Assembly (NCBI GenBank): GCA_963591995.1
Contig: CAVAUJ010000013.1
Span: 1-49,014, forward strand
Source: CAG-791 sp963591995
GTDB taxonomy: Bacteria > Bacillota > Clostridia > Lachnospirales > Lachnospiraceae
Reading direction: 5' to 3'
DNA length: 49,014 bases
In this document: piece after piece, positions 33,312 to 41,269 of the stretch
Layout of the letters: each line of letters starts with the position of its first letter
How positions within the stretch are numbered: the first letter of the stretch is position 1
Made by a program: the position numbers and the translations under genes
Notes under the pieces: model-generated
Database searches by the model: none
What the model saw: only the letters and a program-made list of their open reading frames with translations
Told to the model about the DNA's origin: nothing

Positions 33312-33964
33312 GCACGCAAAACCGTCTGTTCTGGCTGGGACGGTACAACGAGAGAGTATATACAACCATTCAGTTCATGCTGGAGCAGTTTGACCGGACC
33401 ATCGACGGACAGCTCCCGGATTACCCTGCCATCTGTGAGCAGCTGGGCATCCCCTGTGATTACACGGATGCGGAGGATTTCTGCCGCCGCTTTGTCTTCG
33501 ATGCGTCCTCCCCGGTTTCTGTCATGTCCGGTGTCGAGAGTATGCTCGGGAACGGCATGGTCCTCCGCGAGATTCTCTCAACCCCCACACTCGCCTATCT
33601 GCAGATGGCGCACAACGCCATGGAACTCGCCTCCCGCAGCGACGGCCCGGGAATTCAGCTGCAATGGGTTCTGGATGACATCATGGCCTTCCGCGGCAGC
33701 ATGGATGATTCCATCGAAAACGAAAAGGCGCGGAACATCGTAAAGGCCGGTGCCATCGCCGAGCGTCTCAGCCTCATGCTGCGGCTGAACTGGCACACCG
33801 GCTCCGTTCCCCGCGAGCTGCGCAAGCTCCTCAACCGTCTCTACAAGACCGATCTTCCCACCGATCCTACGGCGCTGGAGGTCATCACGAAGGAGGTCAT
33901 TGACAACGAGCCGCAGGATCGAAAGCTTCTGCTGCGCAGCATTGAGGAACTGTTCCTGGTATGA
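33293..33964 (+). CDS. Alpha-E domain-containing protein
   Basis: 223-residue all-helical protein of the alpha-E family, always found with circularly permuted ATP-grasp genes; probably a binding partner or scaffold of the ligase. Signature LFWLGRYNERVYTTIQFM at the N-terminus. Ribosome site AGGGAGGAGG at 33269-33279 inside the ATP-grasp gene. Stop overlaps the next start by 4 bases, so the three genes are translated as a unit. Confidence 0.92.
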   Translation: MGHVALSTQNRLFWLGRYNERVYTTIQFMLEQFDRTIDGQLPDYPAICEQLGIPCDYTDAEDFCRRFVFDASSPVSVMSGVESMLGNGMVLREILSTPTLAYLQMAHNAMELASRSDGPGIQLQWVLDDIMAFRGSMDDSIENEKARNIVKAGAIAERLSLMLRLNWHTGSVPRELRKLLNRLYKTDLPTDPTALEVITKEVIDNEPQDRKLLLRSIEELFLV

Positions 33965-34737
33965 AACAGCACTTACGGTTTGATTACGACGTTCTGCTGG
34001 AGTTCGATGCCCCGGTGATGCGCCATGCCTTCGTTCTGCGGTGCCTCCCGCCTTCCTATGCAGGGCAGGAAATTCAGGATGTCACGCTCCGGCTGGAGCC
34101 CTATGCACCCTGGCGGCTCCAGCGGGACGCCTTCGGCAATCTTCTGCAGGTTGGTCGACTGGACAAGCCGCACAAAATGTTCCATTATACAGTAAGCGGC
34201 CGCGCGGTCACGGACCGGACGGCATACCGACAGGAGGAATCGGCGGGGTTCTACCGCTATCCCTCCTGTTGTACGTTGCCTTCCGCTCCGCTTCTGGACT
34301 TTCTGCGCTCGCTATCTCTCCCGGAAGAGGAAAGGGCGCGCGCGTGGCAGCTGAGTGAAGCGGTGCGCGCGCACCTGCAATATACGCCCGGCGTCACCGG
34401 CACCGGCACCACTGCGGCCGAAGCCTTTGCAAAGGGCGCCGGTGTCTGTCAGGATTACGCGCATGTCTATCTGGCACTGGCCAGACAGGCCGGCCTCACC
34501 GTCCGCTATTGCAGCGGGCTTACCGTCGGCGAGGGTGCCAGTCACGCGTGGTGCGAGGTCCGGCTGGACGGCATCTGGCGCGGCATCGATCCGACAAGAG
34601 GCCTCTGGACGGATGAAAGCTATCTGCGGTTCAACGTAGGAAGAGATTTCGCGGATTGTCCCATGGAGCGCGGCATATTCACCGGAGCGGCCGGCCAGCG
34701 GCAGCACATTCAGATGCGGGTACGTCCCGTCATGTAA
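33961..34737 (+). CDS. Transglutaminase-like cysteine protease
   Basis: 258 residues. Catalytic triad of the transglutaminase/NlpC-like fold is intact: Cys in GAGVCQDYAH, His in ASHAWCEV, Asp in GIDPTRG. N-terminal beta-rich domain typical of the family that travels with circularly permuted ATP-grasp and alpha-E genes. No signal peptide, so cytoplasmic. Likely a peptidase or peptide-transferase acting on the ligase product. ATG overlaps the alpha-E stop (ATGA). Confidence 0.92.
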   Translation: MKQHLRFDYDVLLEFDAPVMRHAFVLRCLPPSYAGQEIQDVTLRLEPYAPWRLQRDAFGNLLQVGRLDKPHKMFHYTVSGRAVTDRTAYRQEESAGFYRYPSCCTLPSAPLLDFLRSLSLPEEERARAWQLSEAVRAHLQYTPGVTGTGTTAAEAFAKGAGVCQDYAHVYLALARQAGLTVRYCSGLTVGEGASHAWCEVRLDGIWRGIDPTRGLWTDESYLRFNVGRDFADCPMERGIFTGAAGQRQHIQMRVRPVM

Positions 34738-34860
34738 TGCACGTTTGGTGTCGCTTCCGCACTCTGCCTGCGTGCGCAGGCACCACCATCAATAAAAGTC
34801 AGCTGCTCCGTGTCTGTGACACCCCGCAGGTGACACAGCTTTCCAGGAAAGGCAGACAGA
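34738..34860 (+). other. Gap between transglutaminase and first M14 gene
   Basis: 123 bases with a 6-bp hairpin GCCTGC/GCAGGC but no T-run, so read-through is expected. Ribosome site GGAAAGG precedes the next ATG. No promoter of good quality seen. Confidence 0.3.
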
Positions 34861-35781
34861 ATGATTGCTCAGGTTCTAGGGGTTCCGCTTGCCGTCGGTG
34901 AGGAGCTTACGATCCGCAAACAACGGATCGGCACCGGCGATAAGCGGATCTGTATTGTAACGGGAACACACGGCGATGAGCTCGAAGGACAGTATGTCGC
35001 GTGGCGGCTGGCCCGCATACTGCAGGACAACATTGACGACCTTCACGGCATCGTTGACATCTATCCGGCTCTGAATCCCCTGGGCATCAGTACCATGACC
35101 CGCGGGATTCCGCAATGTGATCTGGACATGAACCGCACGTTCCCCGGGAGCGATCACGGCAGCCAGTCCGAATATATCGCGCACGAAATCGTGCGGGACA
35201 TGAAGGGCGCGGACGTCTGCATCGACATCCACGCGAGCAACATCTATCTGCGCGAGCTGCCTCAGGTCCGCATCAATGTGAATACCGCAGACCGGCTGGT
35301 GCCTCTGGCGCAGCACCTGAACATGGATCTTCTCTGGATCCATGCCGCCGCCACCGTGCTCGAATCCACGCTCGCCTACAGCCTCAACAGTCTGAATACG
35401 CCGACGCTTGTTGTGGAGATGGGCATCGGAATGCGCGTCACCCGGGAATACGGTGACCAGCTGATCGCCGGTATCCTCTCCCTGATGTCGCACCTAGGCA
35501 TGTGGAAGGCACCGGTTGTGCCGGTGTCCCCTCCGATCATCAGCTCCGACGGCAGTGTATCCTTTCTCAATGCCGACCGCCCGGGACTGTTCTTTCCCAC
35601 TGCCGTCCACGGGTCCCGTGTTGCCCAGGGTCAGGAAATCGGTATCATCGCCGATCCCCTGACGGGCGCCGTCAGCCAGACGCTTCGCGCACCGGCCGCC
35701 GGTCTTCTGTTCACTCTGCGGGAATATCCGATCGTCTATGAGGGTTCTCTGATCGCGCGCATTTTAGGAGGCAGTCTGTGA
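34861..35781 (+). CDS. M14-type succinylglutamate desuccinylase/aspartoacylase-family protein
   Basis: 306-residue zinc carboxypeptidase-fold protein. Zinc ligands are readable: GTHGDELEG gives His and Glu (HxxE), CIDIHASN gives the second His; DLDMNRTFPG is the substrate-binding Asn-Arg; VVEMG supplies a candidate catalytic Glu. Such enzymes remove acyl groups or C-terminal residues from amide bonds. A C-terminal barrel-sandwich-like segment (GQEIGIIADPLTG) is present. Cytoplasmic. Overlaps the next, related gene by 4 bases. Natural partner of an amidoligase: makes versus breaks amide bonds (inference). Confidence 0.88.
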   Translation: MIAQVLGVPLAVGEELTIRKQRIGTGDKRICIVTGTHGDELEGQYVAWRLARILQDNIDDLHGIVDIYPALNPLGISTMTRGIPQCDLDMNRTFPGSDHGSQSEYIAHEIVRDMKGADVCIDIHASNIYLRELPQVRINVNTADRLVPLAQHLNMDLLWIHAAATVLESTLAYSLNSLNTPTLVVEMGIGMRVTREYGDQLIAGILSLMSHLGMWKAPVVPVSPPIISSDGSVSFLNADRPGLFFPTAVHGSRVAQGQEIGIIADPLTGAVSQTLRAPAAGLLFTLREYPIVYEGSLIARILGGSL

Positions 35782-36707
35782 GAGAAACGACACTGTTTAC
35801 GCTGGAAACCCCCTATCGCCAGCCGCTTCCCGTCAAGGGCTGGTTTTTCGGCAATCCGGACCAAAAGAGCCTTGCCGTAATGGGTGCCCTGCGCGGCAAT
35901 GAAATTCAGCAAATGTACATCTGCGGACGCCTCATCCGTACCCTCACGCGGCTCGAGGAAGAGGGAAAGCTCTCGGAAGAATGCGGCATCCTGGTCGTCC
36001 CGTGTGCCAACCAGTTCTCCATGAACGTGGGGAGCCGGTTCTGGGCGGCGGACAAAACCGACATCAACCGCATGTTCCCGGGGTATGATCTGGGCGAAAC
36101 CACCCAGCGGATTGCCGCCCGCATCTTTGCCGCCCTCCAGGGCTACCGGTACGGCATCCAGCTGGCCAGCTTCTATCTGCCGGGAGATTTTCTCCCTCAC
36201 GTGCGCATGATGGAAACCGGCTACCAGCACACCGAGGAGGCCGATGCGTTCGGGCTGCCCTATGTGCTGCTGCGCACGCCGCAGCCCTATGACACCACCA
36301 CCCTCAACTACAACTGGCAGATCTGGAACACGCAGGCCTTCTCCCTCTATACCAGAGAGACCGACTCCATTGACCCGGACACCGCGGCACAGGCCCAGGA
36401 GGCAATTCTTCGCTTCCTGCAGGAAAAGGGTCTGGGACAGACCGATGCCGCGCCGGCCGCTGCGCCTTCCATGCTGGTAAAAGAGAGTGCACTGGAAACC
36501 GTTTTGTCCTCCGCAGGCGGTCTTCTCCTGCGCCGCAGAATCCCCGGCGATTTCGTGCAGGCGGGGGATCTGCTGGGTGAAATTCTGGATCCCTGCACCG
36601 ATACCATTCTGGAAGAGCTGCATGCCGGACGAAGCGGCCGGATTTTCTTTGCGCACAAGGCACAGCTGATCGGCGGGCACGAGGTGGCCTACCGTATTGT
36701 CTGCTGA
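35778..36707 (+). CDS. M14-family paralogue lacking zinc ligands
   Basis: 309 residues, same architecture as the preceding gene. The framework is kept (DINRMFPGYD matches DMNRTFPGSD), but HxxE has become LRGNE (His to Arg), the second His motif DIHAS has become GIQLAS (His to Gln), and no clear VVEMG Glu remains. So zinc chemistry is probably lost and the protein may be a regulatory or substrate-binding partner of its intact neighbour. The C-terminal barrel-sandwich segment (GDLLGEILDP) is kept. The frame is intact and coupled by overlap, which argues against decay. Confidence 0.82.
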   Translation: MRETTLFTLETPYRQPLPVKGWFFGNPDQKSLAVMGALRGNEIQQMYICGRLIRTLTRLEEEGKLSEECGILVVPCANQFSMNVGSRFWAADKTDINRMFPGYDLGETTQRIAARIFAALQGYRYGIQLASFYLPGDFLPHVRMMETGYQHTEEADAFGLPYVLLRTPQPYDTTTLNYNWQIWNTQAFSLYTRETDSIDPDTAAQAQEAILRFLQEKGLGQTDAAPAAAPSMLVKESALETVLSSAGGLLLRRRIPGDFVQAGDLLGEILDPCTDTILEELHAGRSGRIFFAHKAQLIGGHEVAYRIVC

Positions 36708-36731
36708 TTACAACCGGAGGATGGAGCTCCT

Positions 36732-38474
36732 ATGACCTTAATCCGTAGATTTCTCCCCTATCTTGCCAAATACAGGGCCATTCTGTTTTTCGACCTTTTC
36801 TGTGCTGCCCTGACAACGCTGTGTGACATCGTTCTGCCCAAGATCATCAGCGTTCTGACGAATTCCGCCATGGGCGTCGGCATCACTCTGACGACGGGCA
36901 TTGTTCTGAAGCTGGCCATTCTGTACCTGGCGCTGCGGCTCATTGATGCCGCCGCGTCCTATTTTATGTCCGGCATTGGTCACATCATGGGTGTGCACAT
37001 TGAAACCGATATGCGCCGGGACGCTTTCGATCATCTGCTGCGCCTCGACCACACCTATTACAACAACACGAAGGTCGGCACCATCATGGGCCGCATCACC
37101 AACGATCTTTTTGATGTAACGGAATTCGCGCATCACTGCCCCGAGGAATTCTTCATTGCCGCCATCAAAATCTTGGTTTCGTTCATTATCCTCTGCCAGG
37201 CCAGTGTTCCGCTGACGCTGGCGGTTTTCGCCTGCGTGCCCGTTATGGGCATCGTGTCGGTCTTTCTGAACCTTCGTCTGCGGGAGCGCTTCCGCCAGCA
37301 GCGCGTGCAGATCGGCGAGCTCAACGCCTCCATTGAGGACTCCCTCCTGGGGCAGAGCGTGGTAAAGGCCTTCGCCGCGGAGGAGGAAGAACGCCGGAAA
37401 TTTGCGGCCAGCAACAAACGTTTTGAAGAGATCAAGACCCTCAGCTATTACGCCATGGCCGCCTTCAACACCTCCACAAGGCTCTTCGACGGGCTGATGT
37501 ACCTGGTCGTCATCCTGGCCGGCGGCCTCTCTCTGGCTGCCCACCGGATCAATGCCGGCGATCTGGTGGCCTACATTCTCTACGTCACCACACTGATTGC
37601 CACCATCCGCCGGATCGTGGAGTTCGCAGAGCAGTTCCAGCGCGGCATGACGGGAATCGAACGCTTTGTGGAAATCATGGATACCCCTGTGACCATTCAG
37701 GATGCCGCGGATGCGGTTCCCTTCGTGCCGGGCAAGGGCGAAATCCGCTTCGAGCACGTAAGCTTTGAATATCCCGATGATCACAACCGCGTGCTGCGGG
37801 ATGTGAGCCTTACCATCGGCGCCGGCGAGCGCCTCGCGCTGGTGGGGCCCTCCGGCGGCGGCAAAACGACGCTGTGCAACCTGATCCCGCGCTTTTATGA
37901 GCCTACCGGCGGCCGGATCTGCATCGACGGGCAGGATATCTGCCATGTGACGTTAAAAAGTCTGCGGGAGAAGATCGGTATTGTACAGCAGGATGTCTAT
38001 CTTTTCAGCGGCTCCGTTGCGGACAACATTGCCTACGGCAAGCCCGGCGCCTCTCCCGAGGACATCCGGCAGGCCGCCCGCCTTGCCGGCGCGGATGAAT
38101 TCATCCAAAAGCTCAAAAACGGCTACGATACCTACATCGGCGAGCGCGGTGTCAAGCTCTCCGGCGGCCAGCGGCAGCGCATTGCCATTGCCAGGGTGTT
38201 CCTCAAAAATCCGCCCATCCTCATCCTGGATGAGGCCACCAGCGCACTGGATAATGAAAGTGAGATTCTGGTCGGCCGGAGTCTGGAGAAGCTCGCCCAC
38301 GGCAGGACCACCCTCACCATTGCCCACCGGCTGACAACGATACGAAACTATGACCGCATTCTGGTTCTGGGGGAGGACGGCATCGAGGAGGCCGGAACGC
38401 ACGAGGAGCTGCTGGCGCAAAAGGGGATCTACTACCGTCTCTGGAACCAGATTCCGGAGCAGGACACAGAATAA
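36732..38474 (+). CDS. ABC exporter (fused membrane and ATPase domains)
   Basis: 580-residue half-transporter: six membrane segments in the first 300 residues, then an ATPase with Walker A GPSGGGKT, Q-loop VQQD, signature LSGGQRQR, Walker B ILILDEATS and switch His in AHRLTT. Multidrug/lipid/peptide exporter type; no N-terminal C39 peptidase, so it does not itself trim double-glycine leaders. Ribosome site GGAGG; the site continues into GGAGCTCC. It lies 24 bases after the M14 pair, so it may export the product of this cluster, probably as a homodimer (inference). Confidence 0.93.
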   Translation: MTLIRRFLPYLAKYRAILFFDLFCAALTTLCDIVLPKIISVLTNSAMGVGITLTTGIVLKLAILYLALRLIDAAASYFMSGIGHIMGVHIETDMRRDAFDHLLRLDHTYYNNTKVGTIMGRITNDLFDVTEFAHHCPEEFFIAAIKILVSFIILCQASVPLTLAVFACVPVMGIVSVFLNLRLRERFRQQRVQIGELNASIEDSLLGQSVVKAFAAEEEERRKFAASNKRFEEIKTLSYYAMAAFNTSTRLFDGLMYLVVILAGGLSLAAHRINAGDLVAYILYVTTLIATIRRIVEFAEQFQRGMTGIERFVEIMDTPVTIQDAADAVPFVPGKGEIRFEHVSFEYPDDHNRVLRDVSLTIGAGERLALVGPSGGGKTTLCNLIPRFYEPTGGRICIDGQDICHVTLKSLREKIGIVQQDVYLFSGSVADNIAYGKPGASPEDIRQAARLAGADEFIQKLKNGYDTYIGERGVKLSGGQRQRIAIARVFLKNPPILILDEATSALDNESEILVGRSLEKLAHGRTTLTIAHRLTTIRNYDRILVLGEDGIEEAGTHEELLAQKGIYYRLWNQIPEQDTE

Positions 38475-38540
38475 CGGCTTTCCCGGCATTTCTCCCGGGA
38501 AGCGATTGCACGATTGCAGCAGAAAGGAAAAGGTTGTTCT

Positions 38541-39041
38541 ATGGGACAAAGACTTACAAAGGGGGATGTTGCCAAGATTGAGGCAGAGATCGAAATGCGC
38601 AAGGTGGAGCTGCGCCCCCAGCTGACCGCGGCCGTTGCCGAGGCCGCCGCGCAGGGCGACCGCTCGGAGAACTTTGAATACTACGCGGCCAAAAAAGAAA
38701 ACGGCCACAACAACAGCCGCATTCGTTATCTGGAGCGCCTGCTGCGCACCGCGGAGATTGTAGAGGATGCCCCTGCCGATGAGGTCGGTGTGGATAAGGA
38801 GGTCCGGATCTATATCCCGGAGGACGACGAAGAGGAGGTATATACGCTGGTGACACCGATCCGTGCTGATTCCCTTCACAACATCGTCAGCATCGAATCC
38901 CCGATCGGCAGGGCGCTCGTGCACCATCGTGTGGGCGATGTCGTCACCATCCGGGTGAACGATTCCTTTTCCTACAAAGCAGAAATCCGGGAAATCAGAA
39001 ATTCTGATTCCGCCGGATCTCTGGACATCTCTGCTTTTTGA
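38541..39041 (+). CDS. GreA/GreB-family transcription elongation factor
   Basis: 166 residues. N-terminal coiled coil with the tip signature QGDRSENFEYYAAKKE (GDLSENAEY in classic GreA, so the acidic Asp and Glu are kept) and a C-terminal FKBP-like domain. Rescues backtracked RNA polymerase by stimulating RNA cleavage. The start is ATG 38541, behind AGAAAGGAAAAGG; an earlier TTG has no ribosome site. Leu to Arg in the tip and Asn-rich helix (NGHNNSR) make it a divergent paralogue. Last gene of the plus-strand run. Confidence 0.88.
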   Translation: MGQRLTKGDVAKIEAEIEMRKVELRPQLTAAVAEAAAQGDRSENFEYYAAKKENGHNNSRIRYLERLLRTAEIVEDAPADEVGVDKEVRIYIPEDDEEEVYTLVTPIRADSLHNIVSIESPIGRALVHHRVGDVVTIRVNDSFSYKAEIREIRNSDSAGSLDISAF

Positions 39042-39043
39042 TT

Positions 39044-39084
39044 CATCGTTTGCAAAACAACCACATCGTTTGCAAAATAGCCGG
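39044..39084 (+). repeat. Dispersed ATCGTTTGCAAA repeat, site B (two tandem units)
   Basis: CATCGTTTGCAAAA at 39044-39057 and again at 39064-39077, exactly 20 bases apart; the second continues into CCGGCCGG as at site A. It begins 3 bases after the greA-type stop, between convergent genes. Confidence 0.75.
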
Positions 39085-39121
39085 CCGGAAAGCGCAGAGC
39101 TTTTCCCGGGGTGCGTGTCCT

Positions 39122-40447
39122 CTACTTCAGACGGTACACCTTCACGCCGTGGGCCGGCACCTCCGCCGTTATCACACCGCCTTTGGCGGTGTGATTTGTT
39201 TTATCCCAGAGCTCATGGAGCAGCACCTCGGCGGGAACGCTCCCGTCCTCCTGCTCCAGCCCAAGCTCCGCAAAGCCAACGCTCCGGCTGCCGTCCTCAT
39301 CGGAGAGGTTGAACAGGGCCACCGTCAAATGTCCGTCGCCGCAGTCCGTGCTGACCCAGACCGCCGATTCCTCATCCCGCAGGATCTGTTTCCCGTAATG
39401 GGTGCCGTCGTTCAGATCCAGAATTTCCTTGTTGGTCAGAAGCCGCAGCTCCTCGTCGTTCAGCTTCGTCAGCTCTCCCCCGATCATCAGCGGCGTTCCG
39501 AACATATTCCACAGGGTCAGCATGGTGCGCAGCTCATCTCCCGTGAAATTCGACCGACGCTCGTCTCCGAAGGTCTTTCCGATGACGCCGATGGGCAGCA
39601 TGTCACAGTCCGGATAGCAGCCGCAGGCCACATGATCCTGCCATTTCTCGCAGCGCCAGAACATCTCGCGCAAAAGCGGCCAGCTGTCCCAGAAGTCATC
39701 CGTGATCCGCCACATATTGGCATTCTTCGCATAAAACCACGCGCGATCCACATGCGCCGGTCCCGGGGAAAGAGACAGGACGATCGGCCGCCCCGTCTTC
39801 ATGATCGCCCGATGGATCATCTCCGTTTCATGCCAGCCGGAGAATTCCTGTACCGCATTTCCGTCGGGATACATCTTGGAATCACAGATGTCATCGCATT
39901 TGATGAAATCGACGCCCCAGTCCGCATACATCTGAATCAGACCGTCGTAATAGATCTGTCCCTCCGGCGTATTCCGGACGCCGTACATGTCCGGATTCCA
40001 CGGACAGATCGAGGTCGGGTCGGCCACCTTGTCCGCTGTCGTATCCGTTCCCGGAATCGGCAGATGTCCATATGCCGCGGCTCTGGCAATGCCCCGCATG
40101 ATATGAATTCCGAATTTCAGCCCCAGGCTGTGGACATAATCCGCAAGCTCCTTAAAGCCCCGGCCACCGGCCGATGAGGGAAAGCGGTTCTCTGCCGGCT
40201 GCAGCCGTCCGTATGCATCCAATGCATCGTCGCCGAAGGGAATGTATTGCACCTCCGGGCGCTGCGTTCCCGCATCCCTGGAATACCACTCGATGTCAAT
40301 GACCACATATTCATAGCCGTAGGACTTCAGATGGGCCGCCATATATCTGGCATTCGCCTTCACTTCCTCCTCGTTGACCGCGGTGTCGTAGTAGTCATAG
40401 CTGTTCCACCCCTTCGGTGATGTCATTGCGAATTGATCCTTGTTCAT
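39122..40447 (-). CDS. GH27 alpha-galactosidase
   Basis: 441-residue cytoplasmic glycosidase that removes alpha-1,6-galactose from melibiose or raffinose-type sugars. N-terminal signature PKGWNSYDYYDT; nucleophile Asp in VDFIKCDD; acid/base Asp in WRITDDFWD; C-terminal beta-sandwich domain. The start is ATG 40447, with ribosome site GGAAAGGAA upstream; the longer frame has none. Raffinose is galactosyl-sucrose, so this fits with the sucrose-type operon at 14-20 kb. The 3' end contains the terminator for the opposite strand. Confidence 0.92.
   Translation of the reverse strand: MNKDQFAMTSPKGWNSYDYYDTAVNEEEVKANARYMAAHLKSYGYEYVVIDIEWYSRDAGTQRPEVQYIPFGDDALDAYGRLQPAENRFPSSAGGRGFKELADYVHSLGLKFGIHIMRGIARAAAYGHLPIPGTDTTADKVADPTSICPWNPDMYGVRNTPEGQIYYDGLIQMYADWGVDFIKCDDICDSKMYPDGNAVQEFSGWHETEMIHRAIMKTGRPIVLSLSPGPAHVDRAWFYAKNANMWRITDDFWDSWPLLREMFWRCEKWQDHVACGCYPDCDMLPIGVIGKTFGDERRSNFTGDELRTMLTLWNMFGTPLMIGGELTKLNDEELRLLTNKEILDLNDGTHYGKQILRDEESAVWVSTDCGDGHLTVALFNLSDEDGSRSVGFAELGLEQEDGSVPAEVLLHELWDKTNHTAKGGVITAEVPAHGVKVYRLK
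39171..39203 (+). terminator. Terminator of the plus-strand operon inside the GH27 3' end
   Basis: 11-bp perfect stem ATCACACCGCC/GGCGGTGTGAT with loop TTT, then TTGTTTTA on the plus strand. It stops greA-side transcription while lying antisense within the last codons of the alpha-galactosidase gene. Confidence 0.8.
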
Positions 40448-40538
40448 GTGTGCATTCCTTTCCCCGTTGTCCGTCCGGACCGTTCGAAAGACCTGTCCGG
40501 TTACCAATTGGCCTTATCAATAATTCATATTCTGGCCA

Positions 40539-40566
40539 TTGTGAGCAAACCAGTTCCGTATATACT
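40539..40566 (+). promoter_or_regulatory. Predicted promoter of the ECF S-component gene
   Basis: TTGTGA (40539-40544), 16-base spacer, TATACT (40561-40566). Leader of about 76 bases. The 201-base divergent gap also has a CCAATTGG palindrome at about 40504-40511. Confidence 0.5.
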
Positions 40567-40606
40567 AGGGACTTAATTCCGGAAGAGATACCAAATATTT
40601 TATTCT

Positions 40607-40632
40607 GGCGCCTGCGCTTTCGCAAGGCTGCC
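40607..40632 (+). promoter_or_regulatory. Leader hairpin abutting the ribosome site
   Basis: GGC-GCCT-GCG, loop CTTT, CGC-A-AGGC-T-GCC (two bulges), ending 5 bases before AGGAG (40638-40642). May affect translation of the ECF gene; it does not match a riboswitch class that I know. Confidence 0.3.
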
Positions 40633-40648
40633 GGGGGAGGAGATCTTT

Positions 40649-41269
40649 ATGAGTTCATCAAAGGTTACAACCGCAGAACATCCTGTCCTGACACAGGATG
40701 ACCGGATCAAAAAGCTGGTCTTTGCAGGCGTCTTCGCTGCGATCACGTATGTCGTCTTCACGTATCTCTCCATCCGCATTCCCACACCGGGCGGCGGACA
40801 GGTATCGGTTCACCTCGGAAACGCCTTCGTGGTACTCGGTGCGCTGCTCCTCGGCGGGCTTTACGGAGGTGTCGGCGGTGCCATCGGTCTGACTCTGGCC
40901 GATTTGTTCGATCCGGCTTACATTGTGGAGGCTCCCATCACCTTTCTGATCAAGCTGCTCATCGGCATCATCGTCGGCCTGGTTGCCCACAAGGCAGCGC
41001 ATATCTCCACCGAGACAGACAACAAAAAGGTGCTCTTCTGGCTGATTGCGGCATCCATCGCAGGCCTTGCCTTCAACACGGTATTCGATCCGCTGCTGCG
41101 CTATTTCTATAAAATCCTGATTCTGGGAAAGCCCGCCGCAGAGGTTTCCTTCAGCATCAATCTGGTGGTGACACTGATCAACTCCGTTGTCTCTGCTGTC
41201 GTTGTCGTCGTGCTCTACCTGGCACTCCGCACGCCGCTCAAGAAGCTCGGTCTGTTCTTCCGCCTCTGA
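40649..41269 (+). CDS. ECF transporter S component
   Basis: 206-residue integral membrane protein with about five to six helices; substrate-capturing subunit of an energy-coupling-factor vitamin or cofactor importer. Signature near the N-terminus: VSVHLGNAFVVLGALLLGG and LYGGVGGAIGLTLADLFD, of the riboflavin-like S-component superfamily. Ligand unknown. No A or T subunits (EcfA, EcfT) are nearby, so it uses the shared module (group II ECF). Ribosome site AGGAG. Its last 32 bases overlap the convergent pilin gene. Confidence 0.9.
   Translation: MSSSKVTTAEHPVLTQDDRIKKLVFAGVFAAITYVVFTYLSIRIPTPGGGQVSVHLGNAFVVLGALLLGGLYGGVGGAIGLTLADLFDPAYIVEAPITFLIKLLIGIIVGLVAHKAAHISTETDNKKVLFWLIAASIAGLAFNTVFDPLLRYFYKILILGKPAAEVSFSINLVVTLINSVVSAVVVVVLYLALRTPLKKLGLFFRL

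Noticed and set aside
36732..38474. ABC transporter as the processing exporter of the double-glycine peptide
   Set aside because: No N-terminal C39 peptidase domain; it can be an exporter but not the usual leader-cleaving type.
40567..40648. Vitamin riboswitch before the ECF S-component gene
   Set aside because: Only one bulged hairpin is visible and no match to the THF, TPP, cobalamin, FMN or preQ1 consensus known to me.
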